In this document: piece after piece, positions 52,243 through 59,517 of the stretch
How positions within the stretch are numbered: the first letter of the stretch is position 1
Layout of the letters: each line of letters starts with the position of its first letter
Source of the DNA: Kutzneria chonburiensis
GTDB taxonomy: Bacteria; Actinomycetota; Actinomycetes; Mycobacteriales; Pseudonocardiaceae
Direction: 5' to 3'
DNA: 64,000 nucleotides
NCBI RefSeq assembly: GCF_028622115.1
Contig: NZ_CP097263.1
Span: forward strand, 4,774,001-4,838,000
Translations under genes and position numbers: made by a program
Notes under the pieces: model-generated
Database searches by the model: none
Seen by the model: only the letters and a program-made list of their open reading frames with translations
Told to the model about the DNA's origin: nothing

Positions 52243-52827
52243 ATGGACGGGTCAACGATTGTTGCCATCATCGCCGCAGTCATCGCGCTCGTGGCCGCCG
52301 GCTTCGCCTGGTGGCAAGCGCTCTCCGCGAAGCGCCAAGCCGTTGCTGCTGAAGAGAGCACCCAAGCCGCCAAGCGTCAGGCCGAAGCTGCCGAACGTTC
52401 CCTTGAGCTCGCACAAGAGCAGTGGGACGACGAGAAGCGCGACCGTGCAGCACTGGGACTCGCACAAGCCCGCATGATGCACGTGGAGATCGACAACTTC
52501 GGGGCGCTACGGGTCACGGTCACCAACTACGGCGAACACCCCGTGTTCTGCGTGGAGCTGGACAACATCGTCGCCGAGGACGCCCCGACGCTGCCGTGGA
52601 AGTTCAACAGCCGAACCATCGGCGCGGACACGGTCCGATCCGTTGTCGAACCAAACGACAAGGCAGAGTTCTGGATCGAGTTCCAGAACCCGGACGGCTC
52701 CCTGAACCGCTCGCCCGGCGAGCGATACGACATTACGGTCAGGTACACGGACTGGCTTGGCCAGCGATGGCAGCGAGACGGCAACGGCAATCCTGAACGT
52801 GTCGACGACCTCGCCAGCTCCTGCTGA
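52243..52827 (+). CDS. Unknown TM/coiled-coil protein with beta-rich domain
   Basis: This 194-aa protein has a transmembrane segment at residues 4-25 (IVAIIAAVIALVAAGFAWWQ), an Ala/Glu coiled coil (residues ~28-70) and a beta-sandwich-like C-terminal domain with alternating strands (IDNFGALRVTVTNYGEHPVF, then KAEFWIEFQNPDG and YDITVRYTDWLGQ). It is organised like the preceding gene and probably co-transcribed. It may be a membrane-anchored sensor or partner protein. No family is recognised. Confidence 0.68.
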   Translation: MDGSTIVAIIAAVIALVAAGFAWWQALSAKRQAVAAEESTQAAKRQAEAAERSLELAQEQWDDEKRDRAALGLAQARMMHVEIDNFGALRVTVTNYGEHPVFCVELDNIVAEDAPTLPWKFNSRTIGADTVRSVVEPNDKAEFWIEFQNPDGSLNRSPGERYDITVRYTDWLGQRWQRDGNGNPERVDDLASSC

Positions 52828-52836
52828 CCCTCGCAA

Positions 52837-53636
52837 TCAGCCCTTGCCGACCGCACCCGCGTCCGCGTCCAACTTCACCAAGTCCTGCTCCACCTTCGCC
52901 GCCAACGCGCCCAACTCCGCCTGCGCCTTGTTCCGGACCTGGTAGTCCGCCGCCGCCGCCGACACCCAGTCGTTCAAGTCGAACGTCATCGGCGTTAGGT
53001 CGGTGCGCCAGTCCAGGATCGCTTGCGGCTCGGTCGTGGCCGTGAAATGCCATCCGCCTGGCCGAACGCGTCGTCACAGCTCAAATCCCGCTCCGGCCCC
53101 GGGTTCTGCCAGTAGTCCCGGAACCGGGCGGCCGCCGAGTTCGGGTCGTCCATCGCCGCCAGCCCAGCGAAGGCGTCCGCGTACTGGGTGTGGCCGATGA
53201 TCGCCTGCCCCTGGTGGAACATGTCCCGGTAGTGCTGGGCGTTGGCGGTGAGGATCGCGACGGCCGCCGCGCGGTCCTGAGCGGAGGCGACCGGCGGTGC
53301 CGCCGACGTCGCAGTGGTCGTGGTCGGCCGGGCGCTCGATGACGATGCCGTGGTCGTTGTCGGCGGTGCCCTCGTGGTTGTTGTCGGTGCCGCCTTCGTA
53401 CTCGTCGGCGCGGGCGTGTGTGTGCGGAACGCCGCCGGGTTCGACATGACCTCGGCCAGCGCCACCCAGAACATGACCGACAGCCCGAGGACCGGCACGG
53501 CCACGGCGACGATCGTGATCTTCTTCCACCGCGCCATCGGCCGTCTCGGCGGCCGAGGCGGGGAGACAACCACCTGCTCCATCGGCACCTGGACGGTCGG
53601 CTCCTGGCCGGGCTCGTCCGCGCTCACGTCCTGCAC
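52837..53636 (-). pseudogene. Membrane-anchored Thr-rich protein with a -1 frameshift
   Basis: From the minus-strand start at 53636 the protein has a cytoplasmic Pro-rich N-terminus, a TM helix (ITIVAVAVPVLGLSVMFWVAL), a long Thr/Pro/Ser linker and a helical domain (AILTANAQHYRDMFHQGQAI). The frame ends at 52995. A -1 shift near 53050, at GATGGCATT, restores coding to 52837 with a convincing tail (ILDWRTDLTPMTFDLNDWVS, then KAQAELGALAAKVEQDLVKL). It resembles the two glycosidase shifts: one base missing from a short G or C run. It could be a sequencing error. Confidence 0.65.
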
Positions 53637-53760
53637 TCCTCACATGTCGTTGGCTGCCCGAACCGTCTGCCGAAGTCGATCAACCGTTACTCGCGCCCCC
53701 CGACCGGACGCGCACGGGCCGCACCGGGCAGCGGAGCCGGCCACCACCGGACTGCGCCGG

Positions 53761-53967
53761 TCACGGCTCCATCGGCGTGTGCGTGTGCACGGAGATCATG
53801 TCCATTACCGAGCTGTACATCTCGTCCCCGTCCCGGGACCGGACGTCCTTCAAGTAGTCGTCCGCGCTGCGCACGTCACCGACGGACAAGAACGCCATCG
53901 TGAAGTGGAAGTGCACCAATGCCCGGTTCGCGCGCTGCTGCTGCTCAGTCTGCTCACCGGTCGTCAT
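53761..53967 (-). CDS. Small helical protein of the putative element
   Basis: The 68-aa acidic protein has ALVHFHFTMAFLSVGD and ADDYLKDVRSRDGDEM. ATG 53967 has GGGAGCC upstream. It lies between the Thr-rich protein and the dioxygenase on the same strand. No family is recognised. Confidence 0.5.
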   Translation of the reverse strand: MTTGEQTEQQQRANRALVHFHFTMAFLSVGDVRSADDYLKDVRSRDGDEMYSSVMDMISVHTHTPMEP

Positions 53968-54037
53968 CGCCGGCTCCCGGCGGTCGTGTGAAGCCCGGTC
54001 GACGCAGCGGCCGGGGTCTCGGTGTGGGAGTGCTGGT

Positions 54038-54805
54038 TCACCGTGCGGCCTCACGTAGTGGGACGAAACCAGCCGGAATGCGCCATGCGGGCCGAGGCCG
54101 AACCAAAGCGCGGCACACCATCCGGTGCCCGGCGAAAGCACGCCGGCCGTGCAGGAAGCGCCGGTTGTTCACGACGTAACCGGCACCAGCCGGCAACGGG
54201 AAGCTGACCGCGCAGTGGTCGATCGTGCGCCGCAGCAACGGAATCCACCGCTGCGCCTGCGGCGCGAACCGCGCAAGCTCGTCGAGCCGAAGACGCACAC
54301 CGACAAAACCATCAGCGCTCGGCTCGAACACCGCCGCCAGCAACCCGGACGAACCGCCGAACAGCGCGCTTCTCGGTGCAGACAAGTCCACCAACGCGTC
54401 CGGCGCGGCGGCGGCGAGCTCGGCGTACACGGCCTGCCCGTCCACGATCACGCACTCGCCGCCCTGCTGACCGGCCCGGACGCAGGTCATGATGACCAAC
54501 TCGGCCGGGTGCTGCTGGTCCGAGCAGTCCGTGTGCGGAATGAGGGCCTGGGCGGTGAAGCCTGCGTGCCCTGGTCGCCCCGTCGGCTGGCCACGGTCGG
54601 CGATCACCGTGACGCCGGAGGAGCCGCTGTCTCGGTGCCGCACGACCTGGCCCAGGCGTCCAGCGAGCTGGAGCAGCGCATCCTCACCGGGGACACCGTC
54701 GAATGTGGCGAAGCCGTGCATGGCCAGCACGGCGGCCAGCTCGCCGACGCCGCCAGCGGCGCGGAGTTCGACGTGGCGGTCGGAGAGCGGAGTGGCCGCG
54801 AGCAT
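54038..54805 (-). CDS. Fe(II)/2-oxoglutarate dioxygenase (TauD/clavaminate-synthase-like)
   Basis: This 255-aa oxygenase has the metal triad start HTDCSD (HxD), the distal His in FLHGRRAFAGHRMVCR and the 2OG-binding Arg in the same stretch. Family members hydroxylate taurine, amino acids or natural products. ATG 54805 was chosen because GAGAGGGG precedes it; the longer reading lacks support. It is divergent from the NUDIX gene. Close to NUDIX and XRE genes this is a recurrent trio in actinobacterial accessory DNA, but its chemistry is unknown. Confidence 0.8.
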   Translation of the reverse strand: MLAATPLSDRHVELRAAGGVGELAAVLAMHGFATFDGVPGEDALLQLAGRLGQVVRHRDSGSSGVTVIADRGQPTGRPGHAGFTAQALIPHTDCSDQQHPAELVIMTCVRAGQQGGECVIVDGQAVYAELAAAAPDALVDLSAPRSALFGGSSGLLAAVFEPSADGFVGVRLRLDELARFAPQAQRWIPLLRRTIDHCAVSFPLPAGAGYVVNNRRFLHGRRAFAGHRMVCRALVRPRPAWRIPAGFVPLREAAR

Positions 54806-54957
54806 GGGATCCCCTCTCGACGGGTGCGGGTCGCAATGATCAGGAGATCGCACCAGGTCAGCGGGCGTCCACTGACAGATTGTCAACGTCGCCGGCCGGG
54901 GTGGCGGCTGCGTCCGCTGCTACCGTGCGGTCACTGGCCCACACGGAGAGGCAGATC

Positions 54958-55374
54958 ATGACCAAGCCCGCCTACCCGGTGTCGGTGAAGGGCGTTCTCG
55001 TCCGGGACTGCCGCGTCCTGCTCGTCCGCAACGAGCGCCAGGAGTGGGAGCTGCCCGGCGGCCGCATCGAAGCCGGCGAGACGCCGGAGCAGTGCGTGGC
55101 CCGCGAGATCGCTGAGGAGTCCGGGCTGCCGGTGCAGGTGGTGGAGATCCTGGACGCCTGGATGTACCACATCACCGTCGCCGCCAAGGACGTGTTCATC
55201 GTGACCTACGGCTGCCGCTCCGACTCGGACGCGCCCCCGGTGGTCAGCCACGAGCACAACCGGATCGGCGAGTTCACCGAGGACGAGGTGCCCGGCCTGA
55301 CGATGCCGGACGGCTACAAGCGGTCGATCGCCACGTGGTTCGACCGGCTCCGTGTCCTTCAGGCGGCAAGGTAG
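54958..55374 (+). CDS. NUDIX hydrolase
   Basis: The 138-aa protein carries the full Nudix box GGRIEAGETPEQCVAREIAE then ESG. ATG 54958 has GGAGAGG upstream. NUDIX enzymes cleave nucleoside diphosphate derivatives. In the actinobacterial element pSAM2 a NUDIX-type protein (Pif) gives immunity against repeat entry, so an element-exclusion role is possible here by analogy only. It is followed by a Zn-ribbon XRE regulator 9 bp downstream, so the two form an operon. Confidence 0.92.
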   Translation: MTKPAYPVSVKGVLVRDCRVLLVRNERQEWELPGGRIEAGETPEQCVAREIAEESGLPVQVVEILDAWMYHITVAAKDVFIVTYGCRSDSDAPPVVSHEHNRIGEFTEDEVPGLTMPDGYKRSIATWFDRLRVLQAAR

Positions 55375-55383
55375 TCCAGGGCT

Positions 55384-56637
55384 ATGGCGGCCAGGTGCGA
55401 ACGCTGCGGGACGGCCCTGAGCCGCTACGCCGCGACCTCGGCGTGCCCGACATGCCGCGCCACCCTCGCCGCGCTGCCGGCACCGCCGCCACGGCTGGCA
55501 CCCGCCGTGTGGATGTGGTCCGACCCGAACGCCGCCGCCGCGCTGTCCACTCGGGACCTGGCGTTGATCATGCGGGCCTACAGGCGGTCCAACCACCTGT
55601 CACAGGCCGCCGTCGCCCAGATCCTCGGCTACGACCCGTCGTACATCGCGATGATCGAGAAGCGGAAACGCGAACCCGGTGACGTCGCCGGCCGCCGGCA
55701 CATCGCCCGCCGGCTCGGCCTGCCCTACCACCTGCTCGGCGTCACCGACCCCAACGACGGCGACTTCACGGCGATGGTGCAGTTCGGCGACAGCGTCATC
55801 CGGCTCGCCGAGATCGCCCGCCAGTCCGGCCGCGCCGTGGAGGCGGTCAACGAGCTGTGGCCGCTCGCCGCCCGGTTGGAGGCCCGCGCCGCCGAGGGCC
55901 GCTTGGAGCCGGACACGGTGCTGTTGCTCGCCTCGGCCCGGCTCGCGCTCGGGGTGTCGCTGGGCACCGTGCTGCCGGAGGAGCGGCTCAACGGCGCGGC
56001 CGTGTGGACCGGCAAGGCGCTCATGGTCGCCCGGCACGTCGAGGACGGCGCGTTTCTCGCGCACACGCTGCGGATGCACGGCAACGAGCTGCGGAAGGCG
56101 AACCGGTCGCGGGCGGCGGTTGCTCGGCTCGAACAGGCTGTTGCCGTGTCGGCCGACCCGACCGGGCGCGGCTCAGCGCTGACCCTGCTGGCGCGTGCCG
56201 CTGGGGAAGCTGGCCGTGGCGACGAGTTCTCCGCCGCCATCGAGGAGTGTCGGAGGCTGCTGGACGCCGGCACCGAGCACGGCATCCTGTTGAACCCGTT
56301 CACCGTCCGCGAGGTGCACGCCCGCGGACTGCTGGCGCTTGGCCAGCCACGGGAAGCGCTCCGTGTGCTCGACGGGGATCGTGTTGGTGAGCCGGCCGCG
56401 CCGCAGTGGCAGGTGATCGAGCGGGTGACGGCGGGCGAGGTGCTGGCCGCCAGCGGCGACCGCGACCGTGCCAGCGAAGCGCTGCTGAACGCGGTCGCCA
56501 TGGCCGAGTACCGGCGGCTTCCGCACCAGCTTCAACGTGCGATCCGCGCGGCGGAACGCGGCGGCCTGGCCGCCGCCGTAGACGCCGGCAAAGCAGCCCT
56601 CCGGCGACTTCGTGGGCTCCTTGCGCCAGCTGTGTGA
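55384..56637 (+). CDS. XRE-family regulator with N-terminal zinc ribbon and TPR-like C-terminus
   Basis: This is a 417-aa protein. An N-terminal Zn ribbon (CERCGTALSRYAATSACPTC) is followed by an XRE helix-turn-helix (RDLALIMRAYRRSNHLSQAA, then YDPSYIAMIEKRKREPGD) and a long alpha-helical repeat region typical of actinobacterial bulky XRE regulators. It starts 9 bp after NUDIX. It may control the element or the dioxygenase/NUDIX genes. The stop at 56637 is followed directly by a remnant of another reading frame. Confidence 0.85.
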   Translation: MAARCERCGTALSRYAATSACPTCRATLAALPAPPPRLAPAVWMWSDPNAAAALSTRDLALIMRAYRRSNHLSQAAVAQILGYDPSYIAMIEKRKREPGDVAGRRHIARRLGLPYHLLGVTDPNDGDFTAMVQFGDSVIRLAEIARQSGRAVEAVNELWPLAARLEARAAEGRLEPDTVLLLASARLALGVSLGTVLPEERLNGAAVWTGKALMVARHVEDGAFLAHTLRMHGNELRKANRSRAAVARLEQAVAVSADPTGRGSALTLLARAAGEAGRGDEFSAAIEECRRLLDAGTEHGILLNPFTVREVHARGLLALGQPREALRVLDGDRVGEPAAPQWQVIERVTAGEVLAASGDRDRASEALLNAVAMAEYRRLPHQLQRAIRAAERGGLAAAVDAGKAALRRLRGLLAPAV

Positions 56638-56767
56638 GGACATACCGGCCGCGATCGATGACCGCATCACCGGCGCCGCCTTGGGCCCTTCCTTCGCCGA
56701 GATGTTCGAGCAGGGCACCCGCATGTCTATCCCTGCCGCGGTCTCATCCTTCGAAGCCGCGCAGTAG
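56600..56767 (+). pseudogene. Short C-terminal-like remnant after the XRE gene
   Basis: An open frame without its own start encodes DFVGSLRQLCEDIPAAIDDR, then GPSFAEMFEQGTRMSIPAAV and a stop at 56765-56767. The ending looks like the region before the HTH in AfsR/LuxR-type ATP-binding regulators. It overlaps the end of the XRE gene and, on the other strand, the MFS 3' end. It is likely a fragment of a larger gene. Confidence 0.3.
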
Positions 56768-58067
56768 GCCGAAACACCGCCGTCGCCAACAACCCCGCGC
56801 TGATCACGGAGATCACCACGGCCAGCACGTGCAGGCCGGAGTCGGTGGCGTGGTCCCCGAGGCCCAACCCGACCAACGCCGCCGCGAGGTTGGCCCCGAT
56901 GTACTGCGACGTCCGGTACAGGCCCGAAGCGGTGCCGACCTGCTCGGCGGGGGCGGCGGCGTACATGGCGGTCTGGTTGCCGAGGCTGTTGAAACCGTTG
57001 GGAATGCCGAGGATGGCGGAGACGAGGACGAGGAGGACGACGGGGGTGGAGGCGCCGATGAGGAGCAGGGCGAGGGAGCCGACGAGGAGGCCGAAGGAGC
57101 CGATGACGAGGAGGGGTAGGCGGGGGTGGCGGGTGGCGACGACGGTGGCGACAATGCCCATGCCGGCGATGGGAAGCACGACGAAGCCGGCCTCGGCGCT
57201 GGAGAGCAGGCGGCCCTGTTCGAGCCACTGGGGAACGCCGTAGAAGATCGTGTAGAAGACGACGTAGGTGACGGCGACGCGGGTGTAGGTGCGGCTGAGG
57301 GCACGGTTGGCCCAGAGCATGCGGACGTCGATGAACGGGCGGGAAACGCGGAGTTCCCACCACAGGAGGACGGCGGCGAGGACGACAAAGGTGGCCAGGA
57401 AAAGCCATTGGAACTCAAGGAGAAACACCAACAGCCCGACCATCGCAGCGGCGAAAAGCAGGATTCCCAACGGGTCAAGGCCGACCGAAGTGGACTGACG
57501 GGGCCGGTCGCGCGGTATCCAGAGGAGGACGAGGATCATGGACAGGGCGGCGATCGGGAGGTTGACCCAGAAGATCGACCGCCAGCCGGCGAGCAGCACC
57601 AGCAGGCCGCCCAACGGCGGCCCGAGCGCGACGGCGACCTGGCCGGCGGCGGAGATGGCGCCGAGGGCTCCGGTGGCCTCGCCGCCGATTCCCCGGCGTA
57701 TCAAGGAGATCCCCGACGGATACGCCGCGGAGGTGCCGATGCCGAGCAGGACGCGGGCGGCGACGAGCCAACCGAGACCGGGCGCGAACGGCGCGCCGAT
57801 CGCGGCGGCCATGACGATCACCAGGCCCCAGCAGAACACCCGTCGCGCGCCGAACCGATCAGCCAAGCGGCCCATGGTCGGCTGAGCGACGGCGGTGGCC
57901 AGATACAGCCCGGACACCAGCCACACGACCTCGGCCCCGGCGTGGAACTCACGCTGGATGTCGACCAGCGCCACCGCGATCATCGACGAGTTCACGGCGT
58001 TGAGCAGCGTCCCGAGCACCACGGGCAGCACCAGCCGCAGCCCGGTGGAGCGCGAGAGCACGGTCAT
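56727..58067 (-). CDS. MFS drug-efflux transporter (DHA2-like)
   Basis: The 446-aa major facilitator protein has about 12-14 hydrophobic helices, motif A in GRLADRFGARRVFCWGLV, and motif C-like GPPLGGLLVLLAGWRSIFW. Its start (ATG 58067) overlaps the MarR stop by 4 nt (ATGA). Its last ~60 codons are a near-duplicate of the truncated copy at 49723-49955, but the final ~20 codons differ (VISVISAGLLATAVFRPTA here). It probably exports a toxic compound under MarR control. Confidence 0.92.
   Translation of the reverse strand: MTVLSRSTGLRLVLPVVLGTLLNAVNSSMIAVALVDIQREFHAGAEVVWLVSGLYLATAVAQPTMGRLADRFGARRVFCWGLVIVMAAAIGAPFAPGLGWLVAARVLLGIGTSAAYPSGISLIRRGIGGEATGALGAISAAGQVAVALGPPLGGLLVLLAGWRSIFWVNLPIAALSMILVLLWIPRDRPRQSTSVGLDPLGILLFAAAMVGLLVFLLEFQWLFLATFVVLAAVLLWWELRVSRPFIDVRMLWANRALSRTYTRVAVTYVVFYTIFYGVPQWLEQGRLLSSAEAGFVVLPIAGMGIVATVVATRHPRLPLLVIGSFGLLVGSLALLLIGASTPVVLLVLVSAILGIPNGFNSLGNQTAMYAAAPAEQVGTASGLYRTSQYIGANLAAALVGLGLGDHATDSGLHVLAVVISVISAGLLATAVFRPTARLRRMRPRQG
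56908..56978. repeat. Right 71-bp direct repeat (putative attR)
   Basis: It is identical to 49883-49953 and lies within the intact MFS coding sequence. The two copies enclose ~7.0 kb including the lower-GC genes and the NUDIX-XRE pair. Confidence 0.7.
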
Positions 58068-58483
58068 CGCGCCAGCACCTCGAGCAGTTTCGCCGAGGCC
58101 CGCAGGAATTCCCGCTCCGCCGGCGTGAGCCGCTGGGCGATCACCTCGGCCAGCCACGCGTCCCGACGCGAGCGGTCCTCGTCCAGCACGGCCCGCCCGG
58201 CCTCGGTGATGCTGATGACCGTCTGCCGACGGTCGGTGGGGTGTGGTTCACGGGCGACCAGGCCGCGTTCAACCAGGGTGGCCAGCGCCCGGGTCATGGA
58301 CTGGGGTTGCACGTTCTCGGCGGCGGCCAGCGCCGACGGGCCGGCCGGGCCGAGCCGGTAGAGCCGCGACAGCACGGACAGCGAGGTCAGTCCCAGCTCG
58401 TGCGGCGGCCGCTCCTGGCGCAGCCGGCGGGCCAGCCGGGACACGGCCTCCCGAACCTCGACGGCCAGCTCGTTGTCGTCCAC
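58064..58483 (-). CDS. MarR-family regulator
   Basis: This 139-aa winged-helix protein has VQPQSMTRALATLVERGLV and the basic wing REPHPTDRRQTVISITEAG. GTG 58483 is used; the upstream in-frame extension starts within the hairpin region. It is coupled to the MFS gene by an ATGA overlap, giving a regulator-pump operon. A 19-bp inverted repeat lies just upstream. Confidence 0.92.
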   Translation of the reverse strand: MDDNELAVEVREAVSRLARRLRQERPPHELGLTSLSVLSRLYRLGPAGPSALAAAENVQPQSMTRALATLVERGLVAREPHPTDRRQTVISITEAGRAVLDEDRSRRDAWLAEVIAQRLTPAEREFLRASAKLLEVLAR

Positions 58484-58493
58484 AAGTATTAAG

Positions 58494-58552
58494 CCTAGCT
58501 GATGACTTTCGCGGCACACTGCACCCCGACGCGGCGAAAGTCATCAGCTAGG
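58494..58552. repeat. Perfect 19-bp inverted repeat upstream of MarR
   Basis: Arms CCTAGCTGATGACTTTCGC (58494-58512) and its exact complement (58534-58552) flank a 21-bp spacer. This is longer than a usual MarR operator. It could bind two regulator dimers, form a hairpin, or be the end of a former mobile element. The rest of 58553-58642 shows nothing. Confidence 0.6.
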
Positions 58553-58642
58553 GGAAGGAAGTTACCGCGGCACCGGCCACGGCTTGGGAGCCGGGTTCGA
58601 AGGTTCGCTCACGTGTTCGATTCTACCATCTCGACCATGAAA

Positions 58643-58675
58643 ACAGGGGTCTTTCCGTGAAGGAAAGACCCCTGT
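58643..58675 (-). terminator. Rho-independent terminator after rluB
   Basis: ACAGGGGTCTTTCC and GGAAAGACCCCTGT are perfect 14-bp arms around GTGAA, followed on the minus strand by TTTT. It closes the xerD-side cluster 75 bp after the rluB stop. Any conserved genes beyond it would be a separate transcript. Confidence 0.85.
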
Positions 58676-58749
58676 GGGACAAGATCATTAGCCCGGCGAC
58701 GACACCGCTCCCGGACGCTCATTTTCAGTTGTCGCTGAAGCGGTAGTGG

Positions 58750-59517
58750 TTACATACCCACGGCCGAGTAGAGCTGGCCGACCTCGGCCCGGGTGAGACG
58801 GCGCAGCGAACCGGGCCGCTGGTTGCCCAGCTGCACGCCGGCGATCTCGGTGCGCACCAGCCGCTGCACCGGGTAGCCGACCTCGTCCAGCAGGCGCCGC
58901 ACGATGTGCTTGCGGCCCTCGTGCAGCACGACCTCGACCATCGCCTTGCCGGGCATGGAGTCGACCAGCCGGAAGGCGTCCACCTTGATCGGCCCGTCCT
59001 CCAGCACGATGCCGGACTTCAGCCGCTTGCCCACGTCCTTGGCCACCGGACCCGGCACCTCGGCCAGGTAGGTCTTCAGCACCCGGTACGACGGGTGCAT
59101 CAGCCGATGGGCCAGCTCGCCGTCGTTGGTCAGCAGCAGCAGGCCCTCGGTGTCCACGTCCAGCCGCCCGACGTGGAACAGCCGGGCGCCTCCCGACTCG
59201 GCCCGTTCACGCACGTAGTCGCCGACGCAGGGCCGCCCCATCTCGTCGGACATGGTCGAGTGCACGCCCTTGGGCTTGTTCAGGGCGAAGTGCAGCACGT
59301 CCTCGCGGACGATGACCCGGCTGCCGTCCACGTGGATGACCGCGTTGTCCGGGTCGACGCGGCGGCCCATCTCGCGCACGACCTTGCCGTCCACGCTGAC
59401 GCGGCCCTCGGCGATCAGCTCCTCGGCCGCGCGCCGCGAGGCCACGCCCGCCTGGGAGAGCACCTTCTGCAGGCGCACACCGTCATCAGAGTTCTTAGCC
59501 GACATCGTCGATCGCAT
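58750..59517 (-). CDS. rluB: 23S rRNA pseudouridine synthase RluB
   Basis: This 255-aa enzyme has an N-terminal S4 domain (LQKVLSQAGVASRRAAEELI) and the catalytic Asp in GRLDVDTEGLLLL, with NKPKGVHST before it. It modifies helix 89 of 23S rRNA in bacteria. ATG 59517 lies inside scpB; MSAKN at 59505 is an alternative start. It is the last gene of the parA-scpA-scpB-rluB cluster. Confidence 0.95.
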   Translation of the reverse strand: MRSTMSAKNSDDGVRLQKVLSQAGVASRRAAEELIAEGRVSVDGKVVREMGRRVDPDNAVIHVDGSRVIVREDVLHFALNKPKGVHSTMSDEMGRPCVGDYVRERAESGGARLFHVGRLDVDTEGLLLLTNDGELAHRLMHPSYRVLKTYLAEVPGPVAKDVGKRLKSGIVLEDGPIKVDAFRLVDSMPGKAMVEVVLHEGRKHIVRRLLDEVGYPVQRLVRTEIAGVQLGNQRPGSLRRLTRAEVGQLYSAVGM

